This document shows, one piece after another, positions 52,530 through 60,988 of a DNA stretch of 64,000 nucleotides (within the stretch, counting starts at the first letter, position 1; each line of letters opens with the position of its first letter). The notes below the pieces were generated by a model. The model was not told the DNA's origin. It did no database searches and worked only from the letters and a program-made list of their open reading frames with translations. Position numbers and translations under genes: made by a program. Source of the stretch: an uncultured Alistipes sp. (GTDB lineage Bacteria > Bacteroidota > Bacteroidia > Bacteroidales > Rikenellaceae); the NCBI GenBank assembly GCA_910584485.1, contig CAJUAV010000010.1, positions 1-64,000 of the forward strand, read 5' to 3'.

Positions 52530-53335
52530 TCGATACCCACTCCCACCTCTACGACGAGGCCTTCGACGCGGACCGCGAGGAGGCCCTGGCGCGCGCTGCG
52601 GCCTGCGGCGTCGAACGGCTGCTGCTGCCCGCCATCGACAGCGCGAGCCACGAACGCCTCTTCGACCTCTGCCGCCGTCACCCCGACCGCTGTCGGCCGA
52701 TGATGGGGCTGCACCCCACCTCGGTGAACGACAACCCCCGCTGGCGCGAGGAGCTGGCGACGGTCGAACGGCTGCTGGAGCGCCCGCCCGCGGGCATCGC
52801 CCCCTTCTGCGCGGTGGGGGAGATCGGGCTCGACTTCTACTGGAGCACCGATTTTCGGGCCGAGCAGCTCGAGGCCTTTCGCGCGCAGTGCCGCCTGGCG
52901 GCGCGGCGGGGATTCCCTGTGGCGATCCACACGCGGGCGGCGTGGCCCGAGATGTGCGCCGCGATCGAGGAGGAGTCGGCCGCGGCACGCAGCCGCGGCG
53001 AGGAGCTGCGGGGCGTCTTCCACGCCTACTCGGAGGATGCGGCCACCTATCGGCGGCTGCGCGCCGCGGGCGACTGGCTCTTCGGCATCGGCGGCACGGT
53101 GACCTACCGGCGCAGCGCGGCGGCCGAGGCGCTGCGCGAGATGGACCCCGCGGACATCGTGCTGGAGACGGACTGCCCCTACCTGCCGCCCGTGCCCCAT
53201 CGCGGCCGCCGCAACGAGTCGGCCTTCGTGCGCCACACCTGCGAAAAGGCGGCCGAGCTGCTGCGCCTGGCCCCCGAAGCGGTGGCGGAGCGAAGCGCCC
53301 GCAACGCCGAACGGATGTTCGGACCCTTTCTTTGA
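52520..53335 (+). CDS. tatD: TatD-family metal-dependent DNase
   Basis: 271 residues. LIDTHSHLYDEAF gives the first metal ligands (His6, His8), CAVGEIGLDFYW the Glu99 ligand, AIHTRAAW and GVFHAYSED further His ligands, and LETDCPYLPPVPHRGRRNES the conserved final Asp loop. These proteins act as 3'-5' exonucleases or in DNA repair. Start overlaps dprA. The asparaginase follows after 30 bases. Confidence 0.94.
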   Translation: MRLIDTHSHLYDEAFDADREEALARAAACGVERLLLPAIDSASHERLFDLCRRHPDRCRPMMGLHPTSVNDNPRWREELATVERLLERPPAGIAPFCAVGEIGLDFYWSTDFRAEQLEAFRAQCRLAARRGFPVAIHTRAAWPEMCAAIEEESAAARSRGEELRGVFHAYSEDAATYRRLRAAGDWLFGIGGTVTYRRSAAAEALREMDPADIVLETDCPYLPPVPHRGRRNESAFVRHTCEKAAELLRLAPEAVAERSARNAERMFGPFL

Positions 53336-53365
53336 AAACAACCCCTAACGATCGAACCTCAAACC

Positions 53366-54397
53366 ATGCGTTCTTCGATTCTCATCATCTATACGGGCGG
53401 CACGATCGGCATGAAGACCGACGCCGAAACGGGCACCCTGGTGCCGTTCGATTTCAGTGCGATCTACGAGGAGTTCCCCTCCCTGAAGCGGTTGCAGGTC
53501 GACATCGAGGTCCACACGCTCTCGCCCGTGATCGACTCCTCGAACGTCTGCCCCGCGAACTGGGCGACGCTCGCCGAGCTCATCCGCGACCGCTACGACC
53601 GCTACGACGGCTTCGTCGTGCTGCACGGCACCGACACGATGTCCTACACCGCCTCGGCCCTCAGCTTCCTCTTCGAGAACCTCGCCAAACCCGTGGTCTT
53701 CACGGGGAGCCAGATCCCGATCGGCGTGCTGCGCACGGACGGCCGCGAGAACCTCATCACGGCGATCGAAATCGCGGGGGCGCGCGATGCCGGGGGGCGT
53801 CCGCGCGTTCCCGAGGTGTCGCTCTATTTCCAGAACCGCCTCTTCCGCGCCAACCGCACCACGAAGCGTAGCGCCGAGGAGTTGAGCGCCTTCCGCTCGT
53901 TCAACTACCCGCCGCTGGCCGACGTGGGGGTCAACATCGCCTACAACGAGGCGGCGATCCGCCGTCCCGCGCGCTACGACGAGCCGCTGCGCATCGCCAC
54001 GACCCTCTCGGACGACCTCTGCATCGTGAAGCTCTTCCCGGGCCTCTCGGAGCGGATGCTCCGCTCGATGCTCGCCGCCCCCGGGCTGCGGGGCGTCGTG
54101 CTCGAAACTTACGGCGCGGGCAACGCCCCCACCTCGGCGTGGTTCCTCGGGGCGCTGCGCGAGGCGATCGAACGCGGCGTGGTGGTGCTCAACATCACCC
54201 AGTGCAAGGGGGGCTGCGTGGCGATGGAGCTCTACGAAACGGGGTTGCGGCTGCAACGGATCGGCGTCGTGAGCGGCCGCGACATGACCACCGAGGCCGC
54301 CGTGACCAAAATGATGTATCTGCTCGGCGCGGAACGGTCGGCCGAAGCGGTGAAAAAACGGCTCGAAATCCCCCTGCGCGGCGAATTTACGCGATAG
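53366..54397 (+). CDS. ansA: Type I (cytoplasmic) L-asparaginase
   Basis: 343 residues, no signal peptide. Hydrolyses asparagine to aspartate and ammonia. IIYTGGTIGM contains the nucleophile Thr region, VLHGTDTMSYTASALSFLFEN the second Thr-Asp pair, PVVFTGSQIPIG, and VLETYGAGNAP and CKGG(C)V complete the family pattern. Length and lack of signal favour the type I enzyme. The gene ends the dprA-tatD run. Confidence 0.95.
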   Translation: MRSSILIIYTGGTIGMKTDAETGTLVPFDFSAIYEEFPSLKRLQVDIEVHTLSPVIDSSNVCPANWATLAELIRDRYDRYDGFVVLHGTDTMSYTASALSFLFENLAKPVVFTGSQIPIGVLRTDGRENLITAIEIAGARDAGGRPRVPEVSLYFQNRLFRANRTTKRSAEELSAFRSFNYPPLADVGVNIAYNEAAIRRPARYDEPLRIATTLSDDLCIVKLFPGLSERMLRSMLAAPGLRGVVLETYGAGNAPTSAWFLGALREAIERGVVVLNITQCKGGCVAMELYETGLRLQRIGVVSGRDMTTEAAVTKMMYLLGAERSAEAVKKRLEIPLRGEFTR

Positions 54398-54401
54398 GGG
54401 T

Positions 54402-54433
54402 GTTGCACGGGAAAAAATAATTGCTTATATTTC
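54402..54433 (+). promoter_or_regulatory. Candidate promoter of the exbB-exbD operon
   Basis: GTTG (54402-54405), 20 bases, TATATTTC (54426-54433), a near-consensus pair. It would give a leader of about 290 bases before exbB. Confidence 0.5.
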
Positions 54434-54733
54434 GGTCGGGAAAGGCGTGCATCCCCTCGGCGCAATCGGCGGCGGGAGACGCTCGGAACAAGGCAATTCG
54501 CTGTCGGTAAGCGGATTGCGGCATTCGGCGCGATTTCGGGCCCTGCGGGGCCGAAGCGGGCGCCGACGGCGTGCGCGGGGGCGCGGAGCCCCTTCGGAGC
54601 CCTCCCGAACGAAAAAAAACGAACGACGACGAAAAAAATCGGAGCGCATCGCGGTGCGGTGCGGCGGCCAAACGGAAAAACCAAACAAAAAATAACACAA
54701 AACAACTAATCAAATCAATTATCTAACACAACT
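54434..54733 (+). other. Gene-free leader before exbB
   Basis: GC-rich first half, AT-rich final 60 bases. No riboswitch, terminator or second promoter was recognised. Confidence 0.5.
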
Positions 54734-55522
54734 ATGAAAAAACTTTTTCTGATTCTGACGGTCGCCCTCTTCTCGCTGGGTACCGTTAACGTGTTCGCAC
54801 AGGAGGCCGAGGCCGCCGCTGCTACGGAAGAGGCTGTCGAGGCCGTTGAGGCTGTCGACGCAGTTGCCGCCGAGACCGCCGTCGCCGGCGAGTCGATGCA
54901 CCACGTGCTGATGCAGAAGTTCCTCGAGGGCGGTTGGGGCTGGATGCTCCCCGTGCTGCTCTGCCTCGTGCTGGGTCTGGCCGTAGCCATCGAGCGCATC
55001 CTCTACCTGTCGCTCTCGTCGATCAATACGAAGAAGCTCATCGCCAAGGTCGAAGAGGCGCTGAAGAACGGCGGCATCGAGGCTGCCAAGGAGGTTTGCA
55101 AGAACACGCGCGGTCCCGTCGCTTCGATCTACTGGCAGGGTCTCGACCGCTACAACCAGGGTCTGGACGCCGTCGAGAAGGCCGTCGTTTCGTACGGTTC
55201 GGTGCAGACGGGCCAGATGGAGGCAGGTCTGTCGTGGATCGGTCTGTTCATCGCCCTCGCCCCGATGTTGGGCTTCATGGGTACCGTGGTCGGTATGATC
55301 GGTGCATTCGACGCCATCCAGGCTGCCGGCGATATCAGCCCGACGCTCGTCGCTGGCGGTATCAAGGTCGCCCTTCTGACGACGCTCATGGGTCTTATCG
55401 CTGCGGTTATTCTCCAGATCTTCTACAACTACATCATCTCGAAGATCGACTCGCTTGTAAACAACATGGAGGACGCTTCCATCACGCTGATGGACATTCT
55501 GACCGTTTACAACAAGAAATAA
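54734..55522 (+). CDS. exbB: MotA/TolQ/ExbB proton channel protein
   Basis: 262 residues. Forms the inner-membrane proton channel that energises TonB, needed for the SusC transporters in this window. Residues 1-23 look like a cleavable signal (TVNVFAQ), followed by an Ala/Glu/Val-rich stretch (about 24-52). Three transmembrane helices follow: WMLPVLLCLVLGLAVAIERILYL, IGLFIALAPMLGFMGTVVGMIGAF and ALLTTLMGLIAAVILQIFYNYI. GxxGTVxGM is the family signature. It leads an operon with one small membrane protein and two ExbD genes. Confidence 0.95.
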   Translation: MKKLFLILTVALFSLGTVNVFAQEAEAAAATEEAVEAVEAVDAVAAETAVAGESMHHVLMQKFLEGGWGWMLPVLLCLVLGLAVAIERILYLSLSSINTKKLIAKVEEALKNGGIEAAKEVCKNTRGPVASIYWQGLDRYNQGLDAVEKAVVSYGSVQTGQMEAGLSWIGLFIALAPMLGFMGTVVGMIGAFDAIQAAGDISPTLVAGGIKVALLTTLMGLIAAVILQIFYNYIISKIDSLVNNMEDASITLMDILTVYNKK

Positions 55523-55549
55523 TCCAACGCTCTTAAGATTAAGGCTATT

Positions 55550-55969
55550 ATGAAAAAAGTACTGAACATATTGCTGGGTGTTCTGATGGTGGTCACGGTG
55601 GCGCTGCTCGCCTACGCGATCATCTCGGGAGGCTCGGAAGCGGCCGTCAGCCTGAACCTGATCTGGGGCTATGCGCTCCTGCTGGCAGGCGTGGCCGCAG
55701 CGATCGGCGGCGCCATCTACAACATGGTGCAGAGCCCGGCAGGCGCCAAGAGCTCGCTGCTCTCCTGCGTGCTGATTCTGGTCGTGATCGCGGTCGCCTA
55801 CTTCATCTCGGCCGGCCACACGGTCAACATCGTGGATCTGCAAAACAACGGCTTCTTCTCGCATACGGAGACCGTCATTACCGAAACCTGCGTGCTGGTA
55901 TCCTACGTCGCTTTCGCCGTTGCCGTGCTGACGGCGCTCGTTACGGAGATCTGGGCCGCATTCAAATAA
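55550..55969 (+). CDS. Small four-helix membrane protein between exbB and exbD
   Basis: 139 residues; four hydrophobic segments at about 5-27, 39-60, 67-88 and 113-135. No motif known to me. Its place between exbB and exbD suggests a part in the proton-driven complex, and a similar gene is, from memory, common at this site in Bacteroidales. It starts 27 bases after exbB; function unproven. Confidence 0.8.
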   Translation: MKKVLNILLGVLMVVTVALLAYAIISGGSEAAVSLNLIWGYALLLAGVAAAIGGAIYNMVQSPAGAKSSLLSCVLILVVIAVAYFISAGHTVNIVDLQNNGFFSHTETVITETCVLVSYVAFAVAVLTALVTEIWAAFK

Positions 55970-55980
55970 CCGCGTAAACC

Positions 55981-56589
55981 ATGGCTTCAAACAAACGTAA
56001 GGTACCCGAGGTCAACAGTAGCTCGCAAGCCGACATCGCCTTCTCGCTGCTCATCTTCTTCCTGGTGGCGACGACGATGAACACCGATACGGGTCTTGCG
56101 CGTATGCTTCCCCCGATGCCGCCTGAAAATCAGGTTCAGGACGACGTCAAGGTGAAGGAGCGCAACCTGTTCCTGGTGTCGGTCTCGGCCGGCGGCGCGA
56201 TTCTGGCCGGTACCGAAACGGATCGTTCGTCGATCGATCTGCGTCAGCTGACCCCGAAGGCCAAGGAGTTCATCCTCAATCCGATGGACGACGAAAACCT
56301 TCCCGAGAAGCAGGACAAGGAGATCGAACTGCCCGACGGTTCGAAGTGGACCTACCCTGTCAGCCAGGGCGTGATCTCGCTTCAGACGACGCGCGATACC
56401 GATTACCAGATTTATATTAAGGTGCAGAACGAGCTCACGCGTGCCTTCAACGAGGTGCGCGACGAGGTCGCCATGCGGAAGTTCGGCGCGAAATTCGCCG
56501 ACCTGGCCGAGGGCGAACGCAATGCGGTCGTCGACGCCGTGCCGCTGAAGATCTCGGAGGCCGAACCCCGTGCAATCAAGAAAAAGTAG
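55981..56589 (+). CDS. exbD: ExbD/TolR-family biopolymer transport protein (first copy)
   Basis: 202 residues. Short cytoplasmic start (KVPEVNSSSQADIAFSLLIFFLVATTMN) with the single membrane helix and the essential Asp (QADIAFSLL). The periplasmic domain, including ETDRSSIDLRQLTPKAKEF and DTDYQIYIKVQNELTRAFNEVRDEVA, is longer than in enterobacterial ExbD. Works with ExbB and TonB. Bacteroidetes often carry two ExbDs, as here. Confidence 0.93.
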   Translation: MASNKRKVPEVNSSSQADIAFSLLIFFLVATTMNTDTGLARMLPPMPPENQVQDDVKVKERNLFLVSVSAGGAILAGTETDRSSIDLRQLTPKAKEFILNPMDDENLPEKQDKEIELPDGSKWTYPVSQGVISLQTTRDTDYQIYIKVQNELTRAFNEVRDEVAMRKFGAKFADLAEGERNAVVDAVPLKISEAEPRAIKKK

Positions 56590-56595
56590 CAGATT

Positions 56596-57066
56596 ATGGC
56601 TGTAATGCAGAAAAAGGGCAAGAAAGAGTTGCCCGCCATCTCGACCTCGTCGCTTCCCGACGTGATCTACATGATCCTCTTCTTCTTCATGGTTTCGACC
56701 TCGATGCGCGATCAGGAACTGTTGGTCCGTTACAAACTGCCCGATGCGACCGAGGTTCAGAAGCTGGAGAAAAAGTCGCTCGTCAGCTACATCCACATCG
56801 GTCAGCCGTCGCTCGCGATGCAGGCCAAGTGGGGTACCGCTCCGCGTATTCAGCTCAACGACTCGTACAAGAGTACGAAGGATATTCTCGATTTCGTCGC
56901 CGCCGAGCGCGACAAGCTCAACGAGAGCGACCGCGCGGCCATGACGATCTGCCTCAAGGCCGACGGCACGACGAAGATGGGTATCATCACCGACGTGAAG
57001 CAGGAGCTTCGCCGCGCCAATGCGCTGAAGATCTCCTACGCCGCTTCGAAATCGATGGGATACTAA
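56596..57066 (+). CDS. exbD: ExbD/TolR-family biopolymer transport protein (second copy)
   Basis: 156 residues. LPAISTSSLPDVIYMILFFFMVSTSMR is the membrane helix with the key Asp (LPDVIYMIL), then a compact periplasmic domain (DILDFVAAERDKLNESDRAAMTICLKADGTTKMGIITDVKQELRRANALKISYAAS). The end of the operon is marked by a strong terminator. The start is 6 bases after the first exbD. Confidence 0.93.
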   Translation: MAVMQKKGKKELPAISTSSLPDVIYMILFFFMVSTSMRDQELLVRYKLPDATEVQKLEKKSLVSYIHIGQPSLAMQAKWGTAPRIQLNDSYKSTKDILDFVAAERDKLNESDRAAMTICLKADGTTKMGIITDVKQELRRANALKISYAASKSMGY

Positions 57067-57090
57067 CCGTCGGAATACCCGATTCAGGAG

Positions 57091-57128
57091 AAAACCTCCT
57101 TCCCGAAAACGGGAAGGAGGTTTTTTTT
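57091..57128 (+). terminator. Rho-independent terminator of the exb operon
   Basis: Stem AAACCTCCTTCCCG (57092-57105) with CGGGAAGGAGGTTT (57110-57123), loop AAAA, then more Ts. Confidence 0.94.
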
Positions 57129-57770
57129 GTGAAAAATTAAGAATGAAAAATGAAGAATGGGGGTGGGGGCGCAGGGCGATCCCGAGAGGGATCGGCGGGC
57201 CGCAACTCTTGCGAGTGCGTGTGCTTCGCAAGCTGCGGCTCCGAGTCGGGTTCGAGCTTGTCGTTCGACCTCACAGGGGATAGCCCTCGTTAAGAACGGG
57301 GTTTTGTGTCGAAGGCACGTCGGAAGGGAGGGGGAGGCTGTCGGTGTGCGGAGCGATTCGATGGCGTAGCCATCGGCGGGCCGAAGCCTCCGCGCGCGGA
57401 GGCCCGCAGTTTTGACAAACCTGCGTGCGCTCCGCAGGCTTCGTCCCGAGTGGTCACATCACGCGCAAGCGTGTGCCGTTCGCCGCCGCCCCCTGCGGCG
57501 GACGGCAGGTTCGCAGGCAGAGCTGCTCACAGCCTCTTCCGCCGCCGTCGGCGAACGTCTTTTTGCGGTGCGCTCGGACGAGAACCCGCGGGCGCCCTCC
57601 CGTGGCAGCGGTCTGTATAAGTGTCTGTGACGGAAGGCGTAACATCGCACGCAAGCGCGGCGGACGGCAGGTTCGCAGGCAGAGCTGCTCACTGCCCTCC
57701 CGCCGCCGCCGGCGAACGTCGTTTTGCGGTGCGCTCGGGCGGAAACCCGCGGGCGGCCGCCCGAAATACC
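57129..57770. repeat. Mosaic GC-rich intergenic hairpin repeat, cluster 10
   Basis: Starts with the AT-rich box (GAAAAATTAAGAATG...) and G-run, then GATCCCGAGAGGGATC linker with GGCGGGCCGCAAC...GCAAGCTGCG, linker GATGGCGTAGCCATC with GGGCCGAAGCC...CGCAGGCTTCG, and the GCCGTTCGCCGCCGCC module. A stretch of about 95 bases occurs twice, at 57499-57594 and 57661-57755, at roughly 90 percent identity by eye. No gene is supported in 57067-57781. Confidence 0.78.
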
Positions 57771-57781
57771 CGTTTCTTCGG

Positions 57782-59161
57782 TCAGAACTCTTCGACCGCG
57801 GGGCGGCCGTCGAGCCAGGCGGCCATGTTGAGCACCAGCAGGTTCCAGTTCTGGAACCCCTTGTTCAGCACCGGTTCGCCGTTGTCGGGCAGGTAGTATT
57901 CGTGCAGGGCACCGAAGCGTTCGTAGTCGCGGCCCAGCAGCAGGACGGTCTTTTCGGCCAGCTCGCGCGCCTCCTCCGTGAAGCCGTAGCGCACCAGGCC
58001 GCGGAAGACGAGGTAGTTGACGTTGATCCAGATCGGCCCCTGCCACGACGAGGGGTTGCCGCTCGCCCGCGTGTCGTACATCTTTTCGAGCGGCGAGAGG
58101 CTCCGCACCCCTGCCGCCGCGTTGAACGAGCGCGGGTCGCGGTACTGCCGTTCGACGATCTCGGCCGCCTGCTCGGGGGTGGCTATCCCTGCCCAAAGGG
58201 CCATGAAGCCGCTCCAGACGCTGAAGCGCTGGATGAGGCAGTCGTAGGTGCGCGGCTGTCCGACGTGCAGGTAGAGGTCGCCCGGCTCCAGCCCTTCGAT
58301 GGCGGGCTTCTCGATCGGCAGCAGGTTCAGGTCGACGCTGTAGTAGAAGCCGTCGCGCGGATCCCAGCAGTGTTCGCGCACGGCGGCCAGCAGCCCCTCG
58401 GCTTCGCTGCGGTAGCGCGCCGCGATGTCGGGCATGCCGAGGCGGTCGGCCAGGTAGGCCGTCGCCAGCAGTTCGCGGTACATCAGGGCGTTCGGGAAGA
58501 TCGACCCCGAGCTGCCGTGGGGGCGGTAGAAGGTGCTCGGGTCGTTGTCGACGCCGATCGCTTCGTCCGTCTCCCAGTAGAGCAGCCCCGTCGCGCGGTG
58601 GCGGTGGAAATTGAGGTACTTGCTCACGAAGGCCTGCAAGGTGTAGAAATCCTCGCGCAGCCACTCGGCATCGCCGCCCGACTGGCGGACGATGAAGGCG
58701 GCGTGCTGCGCCAGCGTCGGCTTGTGCATGTTGCTCTTCCACGGGTTGCGGCGGCGCAGCATCTCTTCGCGCGAGGGGGCGTTGCGCTCGATCCAGATGG
58801 GGATCCAGCCGTCCATGCCGCCGTAGCTCAAGGCGTTCAGCACGCAGCCCCGTTCGTAGGCCAGCGCCTCGCGACGGTCGGCGTCAGTGCCGTAGTCGAG
58901 CAGGATCTGCCGCAGCGCGACGTCGCTCAACCACGAGTCCCAGTCCCACAGCATGTCGAGGTACTGGTTGCTCCCCGGGGCGAGGAAGGGGTATTTCAGA
59001 GCGCCGCCCGCCTCGCGGTACATCCCCTTCATCTCCTTGCGGATCGCCTCGCGGCAGATGCGCTTGTACTTTTCGACGTTGGCGGGGGTGCGCTCGGGCA
59101 GCTGTGCGGCGGCGGTGGCGAGGGTCGACAGCGCCGCGAAGAGGAGGATAAGGCGTTTCAT
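57782..59161 (-). CDS. Secreted (alpha/alpha)6-barrel glycoside hydrolase, GH37/GH63-like
   Basis: 459 residues with a signal peptide (TAAAQ, about residue 20). LDMLWDWDSWLSDVALRQIL, MDGWIPIWIERN, MHKPTLAQHAAFIV, GLLYWETDEAIGVDNDPSTFYRP, NPSSWQGPIWINVNYLVFRGLVRYGF and LHEYYLPDNGEPVLNKGFQNWN resemble trehalase/GH63-type MGH1-like catalytic domains, with the acidic pairs expected of an inverting enzyme. Substrate is unknown. Only 4 bases separate it from rnhB upstream, so the two are probably co-transcribed. Confidence 0.82.
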   Translation of the reverse strand: MKRLILLFAALSTLATAAAQLPERTPANVEKYKRICREAIRKEMKGMYREAGGALKYPFLAPGSNQYLDMLWDWDSWLSDVALRQILLDYGTDADRREALAYERGCVLNALSYGGMDGWIPIWIERNAPSREEMLRRRNPWKSNMHKPTLAQHAAFIVRQSGGDAEWLREDFYTLQAFVSKYLNFHRHRATGLLYWETDEAIGVDNDPSTFYRPHGSSGSIFPNALMYRELLATAYLADRLGMPDIAARYRSEAEGLLAAVREHCWDPRDGFYYSVDLNLLPIEKPAIEGLEPGDLYLHVGQPRTYDCLIQRFSVWSGFMALWAGIATPEQAAEIVERQYRDPRSFNAAAGVRSLSPLEKMYDTRASGNPSSWQGPIWINVNYLVFRGLVRYGFTEEARELAEKTVLLLGRDYERFGALHEYYLPDNGEPVLNKGFQNWNLLVLNMAAWLDGRPAVEEF

Positions 59162-59165
59162 GGGG

Positions 59166-59762
59166 TCAGAAGAGTTCCGGTTGATCGATCGCGTGGTTGA
59201 AGGTGAGGCGGTGGTGGGGCGTCAGGCCGTGGGCGCGGATCGCCAGCCGGTGGTCACGCGTCGGGTAGCCCTTGTTGCGCTCCCAGCCGTACCAGGGGTA
59301 CTCCTCGGCGAGGCGCCGCATCCAGGCGTCGCGGTGGGTCTTGGCCAGCACCGAGGCGGCGGCGATATCGGCGAAGCGGCCGTCGCCCTTCACGAAGCAG
59401 CCGTAGGGAATCGCGAGGGTCGTGCGGAAGCGGTTGCCGTCGATCGCCAGAAAGGCGGGCGCGGGGTCGAGCCGTGCCGCCGCCAGTGACATCCCCTCGA
59501 ACGAGGCGTTCAGGATGTTGATTTCGTCGATGCGCGCGGGCGATACCGCCTCGACGGCCCACGCCACCGCTTCGCGTTCGATGATCGGCCGCAGCCGTTC
59601 GCGGTTGCGCTCGGTCATCTGCTTCGAGTCGTTGAGCAGCGGATCGTGAAAGTCGGGCGGCAGGATCACCGCCGCTGCGAAGACGGGCCCCGCCAGGCAG
59701 CCGCGTCCCGCCTCGTCGCAACCTGCTTCGAGCAGGTCGTATTGCGTACAAAGTTCCAGCAT
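59166..59762 (-). CDS. rnhB: Ribonuclease HII
   Basis: 198 residues. Removes ribonucleotides from DNA and RNA primers. EAGCDEAGRGCLAGPVFAAAVIL contains Asp16 and Glu17 of the catalytic site; LNDSKQMTERNRERL, AIDGNRF and KGDGRFADIAAASVLAKTHRD carry the remaining acidic ligands. The final residues include GYPTRDHRLAIRAHGLTPHHRLTF, the family C-terminus. It is divergent from the membrane gene at 59847. Confidence 0.96.
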   Translation of the reverse strand: MLELCTQYDLLEAGCDEAGRGCLAGPVFAAAVILPPDFHDPLLNDSKQMTERNRERLRPIIEREAVAWAVEAVSPARIDEINILNASFEGMSLAAARLDPAPAFLAIDGNRFRTTLAIPYGCFVKGDGRFADIAAASVLAKTHRDAWMRRLAEEYPWYGWERNKGYPTRDHRLAIRAHGLTPHHRLTFNHAIDQPELF

Positions 59763-59802
59763 GTTCGGGTTTCGGAGGTGTAAGTGCGGATTTCCTCGTT
59801 GT

Positions 59803-59828
59803 AAAGTTACGAATTATTCGTAACTTTG
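59803..59828. promoter_or_regulatory. Palindromic divergent promoter between rnhB and the membrane gene
   Basis: AAAGTTACGAA (59803-59813) and TTCGTAACTTT (59817-59827) form an 11-bp inverted repeat, each arm ending in a -7-like element: TAACTTTG on the plus strand (59821-59828) and TAACTTTA on the minus strand. A GTTG lies 19 bases before the plus-strand box. Confidence 0.6.
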
Positions 59829-59846
59829 TTTTATAATTTGTTTTCG

Positions 59847-60848
59847 ATGCGTTTCGATCTCGTGAAAATGCCGCTCGTGCCGGCCTTTCTGACCCTGGCG
59901 GCCCTCGCCGCCTTCGGCCTCGGGTGCCTTCCCGCGGGTGCTCCCGTCGCGGATCCGCGCGGTGCGATCGCCCCCGAGAGCCTCCCCCTGCTGCCGCTCG
60001 GGGCTGCGCTCGGCCGCTTCCAGGCGCTTTTTCCGCTCGGCGCGAAGCTCCTCGGCGGGCTCCTCCTCCTCTTTACGGGGAGCTCGCTCGGCCGCCTCTC
60101 GATGCGCTACAACCTCTATGTGACGACCACCTGCCTCGCCCTGCCCCTCTACGGCGCAGCGATGCTCCCCGCGCTGCACGACGAGGCGTGGCTCGCCGCG
60201 ATCGTCGCCTCGACGCTGCTGCTGCTCTTCCTGCGCAACGCCTGCCTGGGCTATCGCAACGGCTTCGCCTTCGACCGTTTTTTCCGTGCCGCCCTCTTTC
60301 TGTCGCTGCTCGTGCTGCTCTGCCCCGCCGCGCTGCCGCTCCTCGCGGCGCTCCCCGCCGCCATCGTCCGCTTCCGCCGCACGGGCCGCGAGCTCATCGC
60401 AGCCCTCGGCGGTCTGCTGCTCCCCGCTGCGACGATCGCCTACCTGAACTGGGCCCTCGGCGGCAGCCTCGTCGCCCCCTTTGCGGCGTGGTGGCAGACG
60501 ATCGCCGTCGGCTCGCCCGCCGCGGCGCTCCTCGCCCTGCCCCTCGGCGACCGCCTCGTCGCGGGACTCTTCGGCCTGACCGCCGTCGCCGCCTTCCTCC
60601 TTTTCCGCTCGGTCCGCTACCATGTCGGCACGAAGGCGCGGCACATCGTCTATTTCGCGGGGCGCCTTTTTTTGCTGGCGCTCCTCGTGCTGCCGATGCT
60701 CGGTGCGGGGATCGGCACCCTCGGTCTGGCGGCCGTTCCCGCCGCGCTGCTGCTGCCCGTGCTGTTCCTGCGGCTGCGCCGATCGGTCGCCCGACTGCTC
60801 TATCTGTTCGAAATCGCGGCAGCGATCGCCGCCTGCCTGGTGCGATAA
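59847..60848 (+). CDS. Polytopic membrane protein of unknown function
   Basis: 333 residues from the ATG at 59847 (MRFDLVKMPLVPAFLTLAAL); a TTG start at 59826 would fall on the promoter. About eight hydrophobic helices with short basic loops (RFRRTGRELIAALGG, RSVRYHVGTKARHI). It resembles DUF6427-type proteins of Bacteroidales in length and layout, though this is a guess. No catalytic motif. Promoter is the palindrome directly upstream. Confidence 0.7.
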   Translation: MRFDLVKMPLVPAFLTLAALAAFGLGCLPAGAPVADPRGAIAPESLPLLPLGAALGRFQALFPLGAKLLGGLLLLFTGSSLGRLSMRYNLYVTTTCLALPLYGAAMLPALHDEAWLAAIVASTLLLLFLRNACLGYRNGFAFDRFFRAALFLSLLVLLCPAALPLLAALPAAIVRFRRTGRELIAALGGLLLPAATIAYLNWALGGSLVAPFAAWWQTIAVGSPAAALLALPLGDRLVAGLFGLTAVAAFLLFRSVRYHVGTKARHIVYFAGRLFLLALLVLPMLGAGIGTLGLAAVPAALLLPVLFLRLRRSVARLLYLFEIAAAIAACLVR

Positions 60849-60918
60849 ACTTTTTCGACAGAATCCTGCCCCGAAAAGCCGAAATTCGCGGATTTCGTGC
60901 CGCTCGGGCCTTTTACAC

Positions 60919-60949
60919 TTTCATATTACAAGATATAATTGTATTTTTG
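60919..60949 (+). promoter_or_regulatory. Promoter of the AraC-type regulator
   Basis: TTTC (60919-60922), 19 bases, TATTTTTG (60942-60949), good -7 and near -33 match; about 40 bases before the ATG at 60989. Confidence 0.65.
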
Positions 60950-60988
60950 AGGTGCATTCATAAAACAAACAACTAAAACAAGAGCACT

